Counted from the first letter of the stretch, positions 25,929-35,702 are shown. The stretch is DNA of 64,000 bases from Akkermansiaceae bacterium UBA7331 (GCA_002471255.1 DKPP01000010.1:35295-99294), one strand, 5' to 3'. Notes: a model not told the origin generated them from the letters alone. Program-made: numbers and translations.

Positions 25929-26528
25929 TTAATTAAGATATTCAGATAGTAAACCCTGAAGTTCTTTATGGGCATAATGCAGTCTGGATCGTAAGGTTCC
26001 CTCAGAGATTTTAAGGGCTCCGGCGATTTCCGTGTGGCTTAAACCATTGATATCATGTAATACGACAACCTCTCGATGTTTAGGAGAAAGTTTAGCAAGA
26101 GCTTCACGAATTTTTAATTGTAATTCATTAAGCTGGCTACGACGTTCAGGATCCGCCTCATTCGTTTCATCAGCCATATTCATGTCTTTTTCCGAGTGAT
26201 CCCCATACTCATCATCATTGAGACTAAAAGTGACGTGTCTATTGCGTTTTTTGAGGAAATTACGGGCGTGGTTGATGGCTATGGAGTGTAGCCAAGTATA
26301 GAACGCACTTTGACCATTAAAATGAGGTAAAGCACGATAAGCCTTGGTAAATGCCTCTTGCGCAATATCATAGGCATCGTCATAATTATCCGTCATTTGA
26401 TACAAAGTTGCATGCAATTTACGGCTATGTCGAATGACTAATTCATCAAAGGCTTTAGACTGGCCATCCCGACAAAGGGTGACCAGTTCTACGTCTGAAT
26501 ATGTTGTGTAGGGGGTACTTGGGGACAT
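25929..26528 (-). CDS. ECF (RpoE-type) sigma factor
   Basis: 199 residues. Region 2 is clear (YDDAYDIAQEAFTKAYRALP, then FYTWLHSIAINHARNFLKKR) and region 4 carries the HTH LSHTEIAGALKISEGTLRSR before the end. An acidic linker (DMNMADETNEADPE) separates them. ECF factors direct RNA polymerase to stress or envelope promoters. The gene begins 12 bp after purF, so it is transcribed with purine genes and followed by its presumed anti-sigma. Confidence 0.92.
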   Translation of the reverse strand: MSPSTPYTTYSDVELVTLCRDGQSKAFDELVIRHSRKLHATLYQMTDNYDDAYDIAQEAFTKAYRALPHFNGQSAFYTWLHSIAINHARNFLKKRNRHVTFSLNDDEYGDHSEKDMNMADETNEADPERRSQLNELQLKIREALAKLSPKHREVVVLHDINGLSHTEIAGALKISEGTLRSRLHYAHKELQGLLSEYLN

Positions 26529-26540
26529 AAGTTATGGGGG

Positions 26541-28472
26541 CTAACTTGCGGATTGCAGGGGTGAATCGTAGGCTCTGCCCGATTTACCTTGATACCATCG
26601 AATATAGGCTACATTGACTGTCGTATATCCGCCAGGGGTAGGGTAATCCCCTGAGAAATACCAGTCACCACATGGTCCTTCAATGGATGCATGGAGATTG
26701 TCAATGCTTTGGAAGATCACTTCAATTGGGCACTTGGAATCGTGAGGAGTCACGAGTCGTGCGATTTCTTTAGTGATTTCGTCGGTTGACAAGCCATCAT
26801 AAATTGCTTTGACGCAATTTGTTCTTTCTTCTTTTGGCTTAAGTAATTCTTTTTGGCAAGCTTCATAAACATCTTCAAGCAATTTAGCTTTGCCTTTTTG
26901 TTTAAGAAGGGAAACAGCTGCTTGGAAAGCGATGAAATTGCCTAATTCGGACATATCGATACCATAACAGTCAGGATATCTGATCTGTGGGGCAGTTGAT
27001 GCCACCACAATCTTACGTGGGTTGGTGCGACCTAAAATACGAAGAATAGATTTCTTTAATGTCGTGCCTCGGACGATTGAGTCGTCTAAAGCGACGAGCA
27101 CGTCTTCAGGACCTACTGCGCCGTAGGTGAGGTCATATACGTGAGAGACAAGCTGAGCTCGGCTCTTTTCTTGTGTAATGAAAGTGCGTAACTTGATGTC
27201 CTTATGAGCGATTTTTTCGCCACGAGGCCAGCGCTCAAGAATCGCGCGATCAAGCATTTTTTCGTCCAAAGTACCATCACGTAACGCATTAAGTAAGCGA
27301 GAATGTACACGTTTACGACGATAAATTCTAAGACCTTCAAGTAATCCATAATAAGCGGTTTCAGCCGTATTAGGGATATAGGTGATAGCTGCCTTGTCAA
27401 AGCGATCTTCCAAAGAAGTCACGATATCGGGAGTAAGTGCCGCACCTAATGCCTTGCGTTCTTTATAAACGATTGGGTCATTACCACGAGAGAAATAAAT
27501 TTTCTCAAATGAACAAGGAGTTGGAGCCAAAGGTTCGGTGTATTCTTCAATGCTATGCTCACCATTGGATTTGATGGTTAGCATGTGAGCTCGTGGTAAT
27601 TCAGATACATCTTCACTTTCTACTTCAAATACGGTCATCAACGGTACACGCTCGGAAGCGATCGCAATAAATTCGTCTGTAATTAAGTAGTGACATGGAC
27701 GAATGCCATGTGGATCTCTCATGCAGAAAAAGTCGCCATTGCCTACTGCGCCCATGATAGAGAAACCGCCATCCCACTGTTTTGCTGCGGATTGGATGAT
27801 TTCTTGAATGTTGAGGCGGGAAGAGATGATGTTTGGAATGTCCGGTCCGGCAACTCCTTGGTCGCGAAGGTCGCGATAAAGGTCCGTGTGGGCCTCATCG
27901 AGATGATATCCGATTTCTTCCAATACTGTTTGGGTATCGGTGCCAAATACAGGGTGTTGTCCGCGCTCAATCATACGTTGATTGAGTTCGGGAGCATTCG
28001 TCATGTTAAAATTGCCCAATACCATCAAAGTTCTGGTTGGCCAATTGGTACGACGTAAAAATGGGTGGCAAGAGCCTTCATCAAAGAGTCCGGATGTGCC
28101 GTAGCGCAAATGGCCCATCAAGATCTCGCCTGCGTAGTCAAATTGACTTTTCATGGCTTCGGCGTCTCTCATGTCGAGTTTGCCACGGCGGATCTTTTTA
28201 TTAAGCTTTTTGATTTGACCATTAAATATGTTGGTCAAAGCGTCCTTACTCGCATCACGAGCGCGGAACAAGTAAGGTTGACCAAGTGGCATATTTAATT
28301 TCACACAACCGATACCGGCACCATCTTGGCCACGGTTGTGTTGCTTTTCCATCAAAAGGAGCAACTTATTGAAGCCCCAAAGGGTGGAACCGTATTTTTC
28401 TTGAAAATAGGAAAGGGGTTTGAGTAAGCGGATTGCTGCAATACCGCACTCATGTTTAAGGGAATCACTCAT
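26541..28472 (-). CDS. purF: Amidophosphoribosyltransferase
   Basis: 643 residues, longer than the roughly 500 of E. coli PurF and like the long form found in Bacteroidota. It catalyses the first step of purine synthesis: PRPP plus glutamine to phosphoribosylamine. The N-terminus is KHECGIAAIRLL; the nucleophilic Cys follows eight residues, so a short propeptide must be removed. The glutaminase domain continues with NRGQDGAG and GHLRYGTSG. The phosphoribosyl domain has ALDDSIVRGTT and the APQIRYPDCYGIDM block. It follows purM by 24 bp. Confidence 0.93.
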   Translation of the reverse strand: MSDSLKHECGIAAIRLLKPLSYFQEKYGSTLWGFNKLLLLMEKQHNRGQDGAGIGCVKLNMPLGQPYLFRARDASKDALTNIFNGQIKKLNKKIRRGKLDMRDAEAMKSQFDYAGEILMGHLRYGTSGLFDEGSCHPFLRRTNWPTRTLMVLGNFNMTNAPELNQRMIERGQHPVFGTDTQTVLEEIGYHLDEAHTDLYRDLRDQGVAGPDIPNIISSRLNIQEIIQSAAKQWDGGFSIMGAVGNGDFFCMRDPHGIRPCHYLITDEFIAIASERVPLMTVFEVESEDVSELPRAHMLTIKSNGEHSIEEYTEPLAPTPCSFEKIYFSRGNDPIVYKERKALGAALTPDIVTSLEDRFDKAAITYIPNTAETAYYGLLEGLRIYRRKRVHSRLLNALRDGTLDEKMLDRAILERWPRGEKIAHKDIKLRTFITQEKSRAQLVSHVYDLTYGAVGPEDVLVALDDSIVRGTTLKKSILRILGRTNPRKIVVASTAPQIRYPDCYGIDMSELGNFIAFQAAVSLLKQKGKAKLLEDVYEACQKELLKPKEERTNCVKAIYDGLSTDEITKEIARLVTPHDSKCPIEVIFQSIDNLHASIEGPCGDWYFSGDYPTPGGYTTVNVAYIRWYQGKSGRAYDSPLQSAS

Positions 28473-28496
28473 AGATGACTGTCTTAAATGTCAGAA

Positions 28497-29498
28497 TTAT
28501 TCGCCTTGGACTTTTACAGTGATGCCTTTACCTTTTCTTAAGGTGCCAATTGCGAAACCGCCCGGACCTGCCTTTAATGCTTTTTCCGCATCTTCAGGTT
28601 TAACAATGGCTACCCAGCCGATACCCATGTTGAATGTGTTGAAGCGGTCTTCGCTATCAACGTGTGCCAAAATCTTTTGTGCAGGTGCGTTATCCCAATG
28701 AGGAATAGTGAGGTCTGCGCCAAAATCACCTAAGAAACGCTCAAGGTTTTCAGGAAGTCCACCACCGGTAATGTGTGCGTAAGCTTTAGGAATTACTGCT
28801 AATTCGCGCATATCGTTCACTACGTCGTGGTAAAGGCGAGTTGGCTTGAGAATCTGCTTTAATTCTTCTTCGTTCACTACATCCGGATTTTCTTCCAATA
28901 CGCGACGAATAAGGCTCCAGCCATTGGCGTGGAAGCTGTCTGAAGGGTATCCGATGAATACGTCACCTTCTTGGACGGTAAGAGGATCAATGAGTTTGCT
29001 CTTTTCGCAGCAACCAATGCAGAAGCCGGAAAGTTCAACGATTGTTTCCGGTACGACACCAGGCATTTCGGCAGTTTCACCACCGGCTAAGATGCAGTTG
29101 CAAGATTCTAAATAATCGCACATACCTGCCACCAATCGGGTGATGCGTGTGCGCTCTGCTTCCAAATTGGAAATGCCGAGATAATCAAGGAAAAGAAGAG
29201 GGTCACCACCTGTGGTAAGAATGTCATTAACGTTCATGGCCACAAGGTCTTTACCTGCGGTTTCAACCATGTCCATCTCGAACAAAATTTCAGTTTTTGT
29301 GCCTACGCCGTCGCAACCGGTTACGATTACGGGTTCCTTGTAACTGCTTAGGTCATATGCTGCTGCAAATAAACCGAAGGCTTGGTGTAAGGAACGGTTT
29401 TTTTGAGTACGTTTCACATGAGAACTGATATCGGATACAAAAGCTGCAGCTTCTTTGGTATCGACTCCTGATTGCTTGTAGGTCAATTTACCGGACAT
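28497..29498 (-). CDS. purM: Phosphoribosylformylglycinamidine cyclo-ligase (AIR synthetase)
   Basis: 333 residues. It forms AIR from FGAM with ATP, the fifth purine step. Seen: YKQSGVDTKEAA at the start, TGCDGVGTKTEI, NVNDILTTGGDPLLFLDY, AGGETAEMPG and HITGGGLPENL, all in PurM order. It is the first gene of the purM-purF-sigma-membrane protein run. An imperfect hairpin (ACTCGCT...AGCGAGT, about 29529-29554) lies upstream; its role is unclear. Confidence 0.95.
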   Translation of the reverse strand: MSGKLTYKQSGVDTKEAAAFVSDISSHVKRTQKNRSLHQAFGLFAAAYDLSSYKEPVIVTGCDGVGTKTEILFEMDMVETAGKDLVAMNVNDILTTGGDPLLFLDYLGISNLEAERTRITRLVAGMCDYLESCNCILAGGETAEMPGVVPETIVELSGFCIGCCEKSKLIDPLTVQEGDVFIGYPSDSFHANGWSLIRRVLEENPDVVNEEELKQILKPTRLYHDVVNDMRELAVIPKAYAHITGGGLPENLERFLGDFGADLTIPHWDNAPAQKILAHVDSEDRFNTFNMGIGWVAIVKPEDAEKALKAGPGGFAIGTLRKGKGITVKVQGE

Positions 29499-29622
29499 GA
29501 AAAAAAGTGGGCTGGTATGTGCGCTTATGGTACTCGCTCTATTTTTTATAAGCGAGTCTAAAAACCACTAATTATGCCATACCATATTCTTATAAATGAG
29601 ATATGCCAACGAGTTTATCAAT

Positions 29623-30099
29623 CTAGTGTTTTGAACAGCTAAGGGATTTAATCAAATGATCAATAGAGAATTTACCGGGTCCGATGTAGAGGAGTGAAAT
29701 AAAGCATAGTAAATATAATGCGGCGAGCTCTTGGTTTGCCCAACCGGATAACCCTAAAACGAGGAACCATGCTACACACATATTGAAGATTAAGGGAAGA
29801 CATGCAAGGCGTGTCATTAAACCTACGATAATCAATAAGGAACAACCGGCTTCGGCGCATGCGGATAAGAGTAAGGATGCAAATGAACCGATATGAATCG
29901 GATCGGGGAATGATGCCCACTCACCTTTAAAAAGCATGATGCACTTGCTGACGCCATGATACATCATCATCCCCCCTAATCCTACACGAAAAATGAGGCG
30001 ACCAAAGTCACCATTAAAACGCATCGCGAATCGTGCCAGCCAACACGTATTACCATCATAGCGCTTTTGCTCATTCAATATTGTAGGATCTAATGCCAT
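29623..30099 (-). CDS. DoxX-family membrane protein
   Basis: 158 residues with about four membrane helices. The first carries LIFRVGLGGMMMYHGVSKC, a typical DoxX opening (R-x-x-x-G-x-x-x-x-x-HG). ACAEAGCSLLIIVGLMTRLAC is the second and matches the family's E-x-x-G-x-x-L-x-x-G...R block. DoxX proteins are inner-membrane proteins linked to redox or oxidase functions with no single assigned reaction. It stands alone between the sialate esterase and purM. Confidence 0.8.
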   Translation of the reverse strand: MALDPTILNEQKRYDGNTCWLARFAMRFNGDFGRLIFRVGLGGMMMYHGVSKCIMLFKGEWASFPDPIHIGSFASLLLSACAEAGCSLLIIVGLMTRLACLPLIFNMCVAWFLVLGLSGWANQELAALYLLCFISLLYIGPGKFSIDHLIKSLSCSKH

Positions 30100-30163
30100 G
30101 AATGATAAGATTGACTAACTATCGGATTTGCTCAATTTTTTTAGATTTTTTTTATAAAAAACG

Positions 30164-30199
30164 ACAACGGCTCTCTCCTTAGTGGGAGAAAGCCGTTGT
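30164..30199 (-). terminator. Terminator of the sialate O-acetylesterase gene
   Basis: Long arms (ACAACGGCTCTCTCC against GGGAGAAAGCCGTTGT, one mismatch) with a 5-nt loop, followed on the minus strand by a T-run after CG. It lies 24 bp beyond the stop. Confidence 0.8.
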
Positions 30200-30222
30200 G
30201 TATTGGGTAAATAAATGAGCTT

Positions 30223-31740
30223 TTATTTTGTTTTAGGAGCGTCAGAACGGAATTGGTTTGCCGGTAAGTTCTCTCCATTAACGAGATTGGGTTCTACGAA
30301 AGTAGCCCAAGCATAACGGACATGTTTAGGTGTTTTGACTTCGTCACTTTCAAGGATGATGATGTCAGGTTTTTGGATGGTGGCTTGAGCCGGTTTGTAT
30401 TCTCCATCGCCTCCTGCGATTTCAAATAGTTTAGGGGAGCTGTCATCCGTGGTAGATAATCCTTTGGCATGATCAAACTGAAGATACACCTTATTTCCCT
30501 TAATTTTCATGTTTTTAAGAGATGGCCCGGCATGAGGTGCTTTCTTTTTGTACACGTTGGATAAAATAGTGTTGGAAAGGCGTTTGCCTACTTCCAATTT
30601 TTCCGGTGGGTGTACATCTGAGTTTGTTGAACCCAGATCAATCGTATTAACGCAATAAACGTTATTTTTTTGATCGGCTATTTGTTGTTGAGCTTCACGG
30701 AACTCCGGCCAGCATGCACGGATGGCTGCCTTATCATTGATGCGTGGTAATTGAACCATCACAAATGGTAATTGCGGATTTTTAAATTCCTTTTCCCATG
30801 AGGAAACAAGAGTATTTAAAAGCATCATGAGTTGCTTGTTATCACGGCTTTCGGCATCGGATTCACCTTGATACCAAATGACACCTGAAATGGGGAGATT
30901 GGTAAATTGCTTAATGCCGGAGTCAAAAAGGAAGCCCGGTTTGAATGGGTGCATCGGTTTGCCTTTTTTGACGTACTGGCCGATGTTTTGGTTAGAGCGT
31001 AATTTTACCCAAGGAGATAACAGATCCGATTTAAGCCAATCGTTGCCACGTAATGATTTGAGGCTTGCTTGTGAATTAATGGTTTCTGAAGGGAACCATG
31101 CAGCCATTTCAGAGCCGCCTAATGAGCAATGAATAATACCTACCGGTACTTTTAAAGCTTCTTGTAGGTTTTTAGCGGTATAATATGCTACGGCAGAGGT
31201 AGGGGCTGCAGATTGTGGTGAGGAAACGGCCCATGTACCTGTGTAAAATTTTTCAGGAGTCAATTTTTCCAAATCCGTATCTTTATAAGCGGAGCCTGCA
31301 GTATGCACTTGAGCTACTTTATTGAGAATGCGTAATTGGTCATTGCCGGCTTGAGGGATATTTTGCTTACCCGACGGAGTTTGATTTAGCCTCCACATCA
31401 TGTTGGACTGGCCGGATGCGAGCCAAACTTCACCTACAAGGATGTCTTCAAGAGATTTGGTGTCATTTCCTTGTTTGATTGTCAGGGTTTGACCTTTTGA
31501 GTTGGCCTTCATCGGAGCAAGATAAGCAATCCATTTGCCTTTAGCATCGGGCTTTGCTTGCACGCTTTGACCATCAAAGCTGATGGTTAATGGTGTTTTC
31601 TCAGTACTTGTGCCGGTGATAGGTACTTTTTTACCCTGAGGGAGTACCATGTGGCTATCATAAGCCTGATCGACTGTGATCTCAGCCATGGCCAATGAGG
31701 CGATGCCGAGTGATGTGATTAATAAATGTAATGATTTCAT
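30223..31740 (-). CDS. Sialate O-acetylesterase, secreted
   Basis: 505 residues with a signal peptide (LHLLITSLGIASLAMAEI). The catalytic SASA/SGNH domain shows SGQSNMMW (Ser of block I), GGSEMAAWFP, VIWYQGESDA and the late Asp-x-His in NSDVHPPEK. It is expected to remove O-acetyl groups from sialic acids on mucins or other glycans in the periplasm or outside, which fits an animal-associated lifestyle (inference). Xylan-type acetyl esterases share the fold, so the substrate is not certain. A membrane protein gene lies directly upstream (22 bp) and could be co-transcribed. Confidence 0.88.
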   Translation of the reverse strand: MKSLHLLITSLGIASLAMAEITVDQAYDSHMVLPQGKKVPITGTSTEKTPLTISFDGQSVQAKPDAKGKWIAYLAPMKANSKGQTLTIKQGNDTKSLEDILVGEVWLASGQSNMMWRLNQTPSGKQNIPQAGNDQLRILNKVAQVHTAGSAYKDTDLEKLTPEKFYTGTWAVSSPQSAAPTSAVAYYTAKNLQEALKVPVGIIHCSLGGSEMAAWFPSETINSQASLKSLRGNDWLKSDLLSPWVKLRSNQNIGQYVKKGKPMHPFKPGFLFDSGIKQFTNLPISGVIWYQGESDAESRDNKQLMMLLNTLVSSWEKEFKNPQLPFVMVQLPRINDKAAIRACWPEFREAQQQIADQKNNVYCVNTIDLGSTNSDVHPPEKLEVGKRLSNTILSNVYKKKAPHAGPSLKNMKIKGNKVYLQFDHAKGLSTTDDSSPKLFEIAGGDGEYKPAQATIQKPDIIILESDEVKTPKHVRYAWATFVEPNLVNGENLPANQFRSDAPKTK

Positions 31741-31762
31741 ACTATTAAAATAATTGATGTTT

Positions 31763-32545
31763 TTAGCGAAGTAAAATTTGGTTTTTAGGTAGGCCTGTCA
31801 GTTGTTCGATTTTTTTGATAATGAGGGAAATGGTAAATAAAAGTGCTACCATTAATGGAACGCCAATAACTAAAAAGCCCCACCACGTGATTTTGCCAAT
31901 GGCTACATTATAGGCGACTTGTTGTTCCGAAATGGGGAGCGTCAGCACGTCATTCATAAACCACAGACTTAAAAAGAAATTCGCTACGGAAGAAAGAATT
32001 AAAGCTCCGGCAAGAATCCATGATGCGTGGTTTAATGTTCCCTTGTAATCATGTTCCACATTCTTGTCTTTTACGGATTGTTCGATTCTAGGGATGTCGA
32101 ATAACTCGGGAGTATAGAGAAAGGTATTAAGTAGCGGGCTTGATGTTGATCGAGAGACCAATACGGCTGTTGCTAAAATAAGAGGTACTAAAGCTTCCTT
32201 GCAGGCAAATAACCATGGGGTGGCTTGTTTGATTTCTCCTGTTGAGCTAATCACAAAAAGGCTGATAAGTCCGGTCAATGCCACACCGACAATGCCCACA
32301 CCCGACATGAGATCGAATCTCTTTGACTTGATAAGGGAATGTAAACCATAAATGACCGGTAGTGAAATGGCTATGATAAGTGACCATAAAGGCCCAATTT
32401 CCCAAAATCGCTGGTCAGGCATTCTGTTGAATGGATCAATGTTTCCATCGCTGCAACAATTCAGGATAATAACCGGAATAAGGATGTTGATAAAAATATT
32501 TTGTAGAGAGCTTGAGTTTGTTTTCTTATTAGTATTTGCTGACAT
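31763..32545 (-). CDS. Multi-pass membrane protein, unknown
   Basis: 260 residues with about six hydrophobic segments (e.g. IFINILIPVIILNCC, LWSLIIAISLPVIYGLHSL, GVGIVGVALTGLISLFV, ASWILAGALILSSVANFFLS, WWGFLVIGVPLMVALLFTIS). No conserved catalytic motif was recognised. It precedes the sialate esterase on the same strand. It might be a transporter-like or stress membrane protein; I cannot assign a function. Confidence 0.7.
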   Translation of the reverse strand: MSANTNKKTNSSSLQNIFINILIPVIILNCCSDGNIDPFNRMPDQRFWEIGPLWSLIIAISLPVIYGLHSLIKSKRFDLMSGVGIVGVALTGLISLFVISSTGEIKQATPWLFACKEALVPLILATAVLVSRSTSSPLLNTFLYTPELFDIPRIEQSVKDKNVEHDYKGTLNHASWILAGALILSSVANFFLSLWFMNDVLTLPISEQQVAYNVAIGKITWWGFLVIGVPLMVALLFTISLIIKKIEQLTGLPKNQILLR

Positions 32546-32658
32546 CTTTCTTGGTGTAACAAATACGCTACGTGGCTACAAGTAGGATTGTTTGGTTTTT
32601 TTTATAGAATATGGTATGATTTGTGTTAAATTCCGGTTAACTTGCATAACGAATAACT

Positions 32659-33348
32659 ATGTATGATGATTTTTCTTCCTCAATGAAAAAGGCCGATTTA
32701 AAATTGCGTATTGATCAATACGTCAATGAATTAGCGGAAGACGGATGTGTGCTGCACCCTATTTCTTCCTCGAAAAAAAACATTGCTCAAAGTGTTTGGG
32801 GTAAGGCTTGGGTGAAGAGCTTAATCCAATTCGACTATTATGGGTTGAGGTTGGCTCCGGGGCGTAGTTTATTGCGTCAGGGATGCGTGATTGATTTAAA
32901 GGTTGAAGAGGGATGTGTGAGAGCAAAGATTGTTGCGCATGAATTGCTTGATATCACATTGCGCGTTGCTCCTCTTTGTGAAGAAAAACAACAAGATCTG
33001 CAAGATTTATGCTCCCAGTCGGCTAATTCTTGGATTTCTTTGGTTAAAGGTGATATCCCTGAGAATTTATTGATTAGTTTATGTGATAAAGATTCAGGTC
33101 TTTTTCCCTTACCTGATGAATGGAACGCGATTTGCCCATGTGATGATTGGGCTGACGTATGCTCTCATGCTGCAGCCGTTTTATACGCTTTAGGTGTTTG
33201 GTTAGATGATCATCCGGATTCCTTATTCGTGTTGAGAGGTATAGATCCTAGAACATTGATCCCCAGTGTTGAAAAAATGGACGAACTTCAGTCATCTGCA
33301 GAGGAGGATGCCGATTGGGAAAGTATTTTCCAATGTAATTTAAGCTAA
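32659..33348 (+). CDS. SWIM zinc-finger protein
   Basis: 229 residues. The C-terminal third carries a SWIM-type C-x-C-x6-C-x-H motif (ICPCDDWADVCSHAAAVLYA). The N-terminal two thirds resemble the domain that precedes SWIM in bacterial partners of SNF2 helicases (WGKAWVKSLIQFDYYGLRLA...GRSLLRQGCVIDLKV). The SNF2 helicase at 37.0-39.7 kb is the likely partner, though 3.6 kb away and separated by typA. The pair is thought to act in nucleic-acid remodelling, but the substrate is not known. Confidence 0.85.
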   Translation: MYDDFSSSMKKADLKLRIDQYVNELAEDGCVLHPISSSKKNIAQSVWGKAWVKSLIQFDYYGLRLAPGRSLLRQGCVIDLKVEEGCVRAKIVAHELLDITLRVAPLCEEKQQDLQDLCSQSANSWISLVKGDIPENLLISLCDKDSGLFPLPDEWNAICPCDDWADVCSHAAAVLYALGVWLDDHPDSLFVLRGIDPRTLIPSVEKMDELQSSAEEDADWESIFQCNLS

Positions 33349-33358
33349 ACATACCGAA

Positions 33359-33658
33359 ATGAAATTATACTTTTTATTAGTCTCTTGCCTGTCTTGCGGA
33401 TTATGTAGCTGTGGTCTTACTTCATGGTTGAGGCCAGTTCCACCATCCTTTAGTTCATTAGATTATAATGGTGGCATACGTTTTGCCGAATGGGCCCATT
33501 CCCCTGATGGCAAAGAAAAGCCACAACTCACATATTATCCTGTAAAAAGTGAGCGGGAACTTTGGGAAGAAGAATGGGAAAGGCAACGCGAAGCTGAAAG
33601 ATGCCGTGAAAAGGAGGAAAAAGAAAACAAAGGACGTAAGAAACGTCGTAGACGCTAA
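33359..33658 (+). CDS. Small lipoprotein with charged tail
   Basis: 99 residues. The N-terminus is a lipoprotein-type signal (FLLVSCLSCGLCSCGL) with several Cys that could serve as the lipidated residue. The final 40 residues are extremely charged (Glu/Arg/Lys), ending in KKRRRR. It starts 10 bp after the SWIM gene. Function unknown. Confidence 0.55.
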   Translation: MKLYFLLVSCLSCGLCSCGLTSWLRPVPPSFSSLDYNGGIRFAEWAHSPDGKEKPQLTYYPVKSERELWEEEWERQREAERCREKEEKENKGRKKRRRR

Positions 33659-33754
33659 AGAGGGAGATTGGGACAATTTCTGCTTAAAATACGATTCTTA
33701 GTGCTATGAATGGTAGTTTTTTGTGACAATTCGGCTTGAGGGGGCGATGTGCAC

Positions 33755-33783
33755 TTGACAATTGATGCATTGTGCTTTTAGCT
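33755..33783 (+). promoter_or_regulatory. Possible typA promoter
   Basis: TTGACA at 33755-33760 and TTAGCT at 33778-33783 are separated by 17 bp. The -10 is weak, and the transcript would start very close to the ATG at 33794, giving a short leader. This is a motif match only. Confidence 0.3.
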
Positions 33784-33793
33784 TTCGCGCGCA

Positions 33794-35632
33794 ATGTCAG
33801 ACCCGTCGAAATTTCGTAATTTAGCCATTATCGCACACGTTGACCATGGCAAGACCACATTAGTGGACCAACTTCTTCAGGCCGGTGGCACTTATCGCGC
33901 CAACCAGGCCGTTCAGGAAAGAGCCATGGATTCCATGGACTTGGAACGTGAAAAAGGCATTACTATTAAGGCTAAAAACACATCGATTTTGTGGAATGGC
34001 TACACTATTAACATCGTTGATACTCCCGGTCACGCCGATTTCGGTGGTGAAGTGGAGCGTGTGATGAAGATGGTGGACGGTGTTCTCCTCGTTGTAGATG
34101 CCTTTGAAGGCCCTCAAGCTCAGACCCGCTTCGTATTGCGTAAAGCTTTGCAAGAAGGGTTGATGCCAATCGTTGTTATCAATAAAATCGACCGACCTCA
34201 TGCCGATGCTATGGCAGTGCATGATAAGGTTTTGGAACTTTTCTTGGAATTGGGTGCTACGGAAGAGCAGTTTAACGCTCCGTTTGTTTATGGTTCCGCT
34301 CGTGACGGCTATTTCATGAATCATCTTGAAAATGAGCCTCCTGTGGACTGCACGCCATTGTTGTTCAAAATTATCGATCACATTCCTGCTCCACCTGATG
34401 CCGATCCTGAAGGTGAGTTTAAGATGCTCGTTTCTAACATTGACTGGGATGATTATGTCGGTCGTATCGCCGTAGGTCGTATCACAAGCGGTACGGTGAA
34501 AAAAGGCGATACTGTTTGGTTACATAAGAGCGATGGCACTAAAGTAAATGCTAAGGTAACGAAAATGTTTGAATATTCCGGCCTTGGTACTACCGACTCT
34601 ACTGTTGGTGTTGCCGGTAACATCGTAGGTGTAGCCGGTTTTGAGAGTGTTGATATCGGCGAAACGATGGGCGGAAGTGACTCCACCGAGCCTTTGCCAT
34701 TCGTTGCTATCGATCCACCAACTATTTCGATGGACTTTTCTATCAACAACGGTCCATTTGGTGGTCGTGACGGTAAAAACGTAACCTCTCGTGTGATTCG
34801 TGATCGTCTTTTCCGTGAAGCTCGTACAAACGTGTCCATCAGAGTAGAGGACACCGATACTGCAGGTATTTTCACCGTTTCCGCTCGTGGAGCCATGCAG
34901 ATTGCCGTGTTGGTTGAAACCATGAGACGTGAAAATTACGAATTGTTGGTTTCTCGTCCAAACGTAATCACTCAACGTGACGAAGATGGTAATGTTACCG
35001 AACCATACGAAACCATCTATGTGGAAGTGCCGGAAGAACATGCTAACGGCGTTGTTAAACTTTTGACCACTCGTAAAGGTTTGCTTGAAAACATGGAGTT
35101 TAAGGAAGAAGCCGCTCGTACCTACATTCAGGCTTACATTCCTACTCGTGGTATTATCGGTTTTGAGTTTGAATTGGTTAACTTGACTTCAGGTCATGGT
35201 ATTTTCTCCCACTTGTTCCGTGAATACGGTCCATACGCCGGTGAAATTGCTACGCGTTCTACCGGTACTCTCGTATCGATGGAAACCGGAGTTTCTACTC
35301 CATTCTCCCTATTAGCCCTTGAAGATCGCGGCCGTTTGTTCGTAGGTCCTCAACAAGATATTTACGAAGGTATGATTGTTGGTGAAAACCCACGTGCTCA
35401 AGACCTTCCGGTGAATCCTTGTAAGGAAAAGCAGTTGAACAACATTCGTTCCGCTACGAAGGAAAACGTTGCTCAGTTGACTCCTCCTGTTGAGTTTTCT
35501 TTGGAGCGTGCCATTGAGTACATTGAAGCTGATGAGCTTGTGGAAGCTACACCAAACTTCATTCGCTTACGTAAGCGTATTTTAAAAGCTACCGATCGTA
35601 AGCGTGAAGAGCGCAAAACTTCCGGGGCATAA
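33794..35632 (+). CDS. typA: Translational GTPase TypA/BipA
   Basis: 612 residues, full length. It is a ribosome-associated GTPase involved in stress and 50S assembly. GTPase motifs: AHVDHGKT (G1), the switch ERERGI-like LEREKGITIKAKN, DTPGHADFGGEV (G3), NKIDRPHAD (G4) and SARDG (G5). Domains II, III and V follow, with the TypA-specific C-terminus (GYVDELVEATPN-type IEADELVEATPNFIRLRKR). It is followed by a strong terminator. Confidence 0.96.
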   Translation: MSDPSKFRNLAIIAHVDHGKTTLVDQLLQAGGTYRANQAVQERAMDSMDLEREKGITIKAKNTSILWNGYTINIVDTPGHADFGGEVERVMKMVDGVLLVVDAFEGPQAQTRFVLRKALQEGLMPIVVINKIDRPHADAMAVHDKVLELFLELGATEEQFNAPFVYGSARDGYFMNHLENEPPVDCTPLLFKIIDHIPAPPDADPEGEFKMLVSNIDWDDYVGRIAVGRITSGTVKKGDTVWLHKSDGTKVNAKVTKMFEYSGLGTTDSTVGVAGNIVGVAGFESVDIGETMGGSDSTEPLPFVAIDPPTISMDFSINNGPFGGRDGKNVTSRVIRDRLFREARTNVSIRVEDTDTAGIFTVSARGAMQIAVLVETMRRENYELLVSRPNVITQRDEDGNVTEPYETIYVEVPEEHANGVVKLLTTRKGLLENMEFKEEAARTYIQAYIPTRGIIGFEFELVNLTSGHGIFSHLFREYGPYAGEIATRSTGTLVSMETGVSTPFSLLALEDRGRLFVGPQQDIYEGMIVGENPRAQDLPVNPCKEKQLNNIRSATKENVAQLTPPVEFSLERAIEYIEADELVEATPNFIRLRKRILKATDRKREERKTSGA

Positions 35633-35658
35633 TTTTCTAGCCTAATATTAAACATCTA

Positions 35659-35702
35659 AGCCATTCTCCGTTGATTTAATGGAGAGTGGCTTTGTTCTTT
35701 TT
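35659..35702 (+). terminator. Terminator of typA
   Basis: Eleven-bp arms (AGCCATTCTCC and GGAGAGTGGCT, one wobble) with an 11-nt loop and a T-rich tail. It covers the ATG at 35679 that would otherwise begin the next gene. Confidence 0.8.

Noticed and set aside
29529..29554. Hairpin upstream of purM considered as a purine riboswitch or terminator
   Set aside because: Only a 7-bp stem with no T-run and no conserved purine aptamer core sequence.
33860..35041. Several 150-170-codon minus-strand ORFs opposite typA
   Set aside because: They lie entirely within the well-identified typA gene and have no family-like features; codon-bias shadows.
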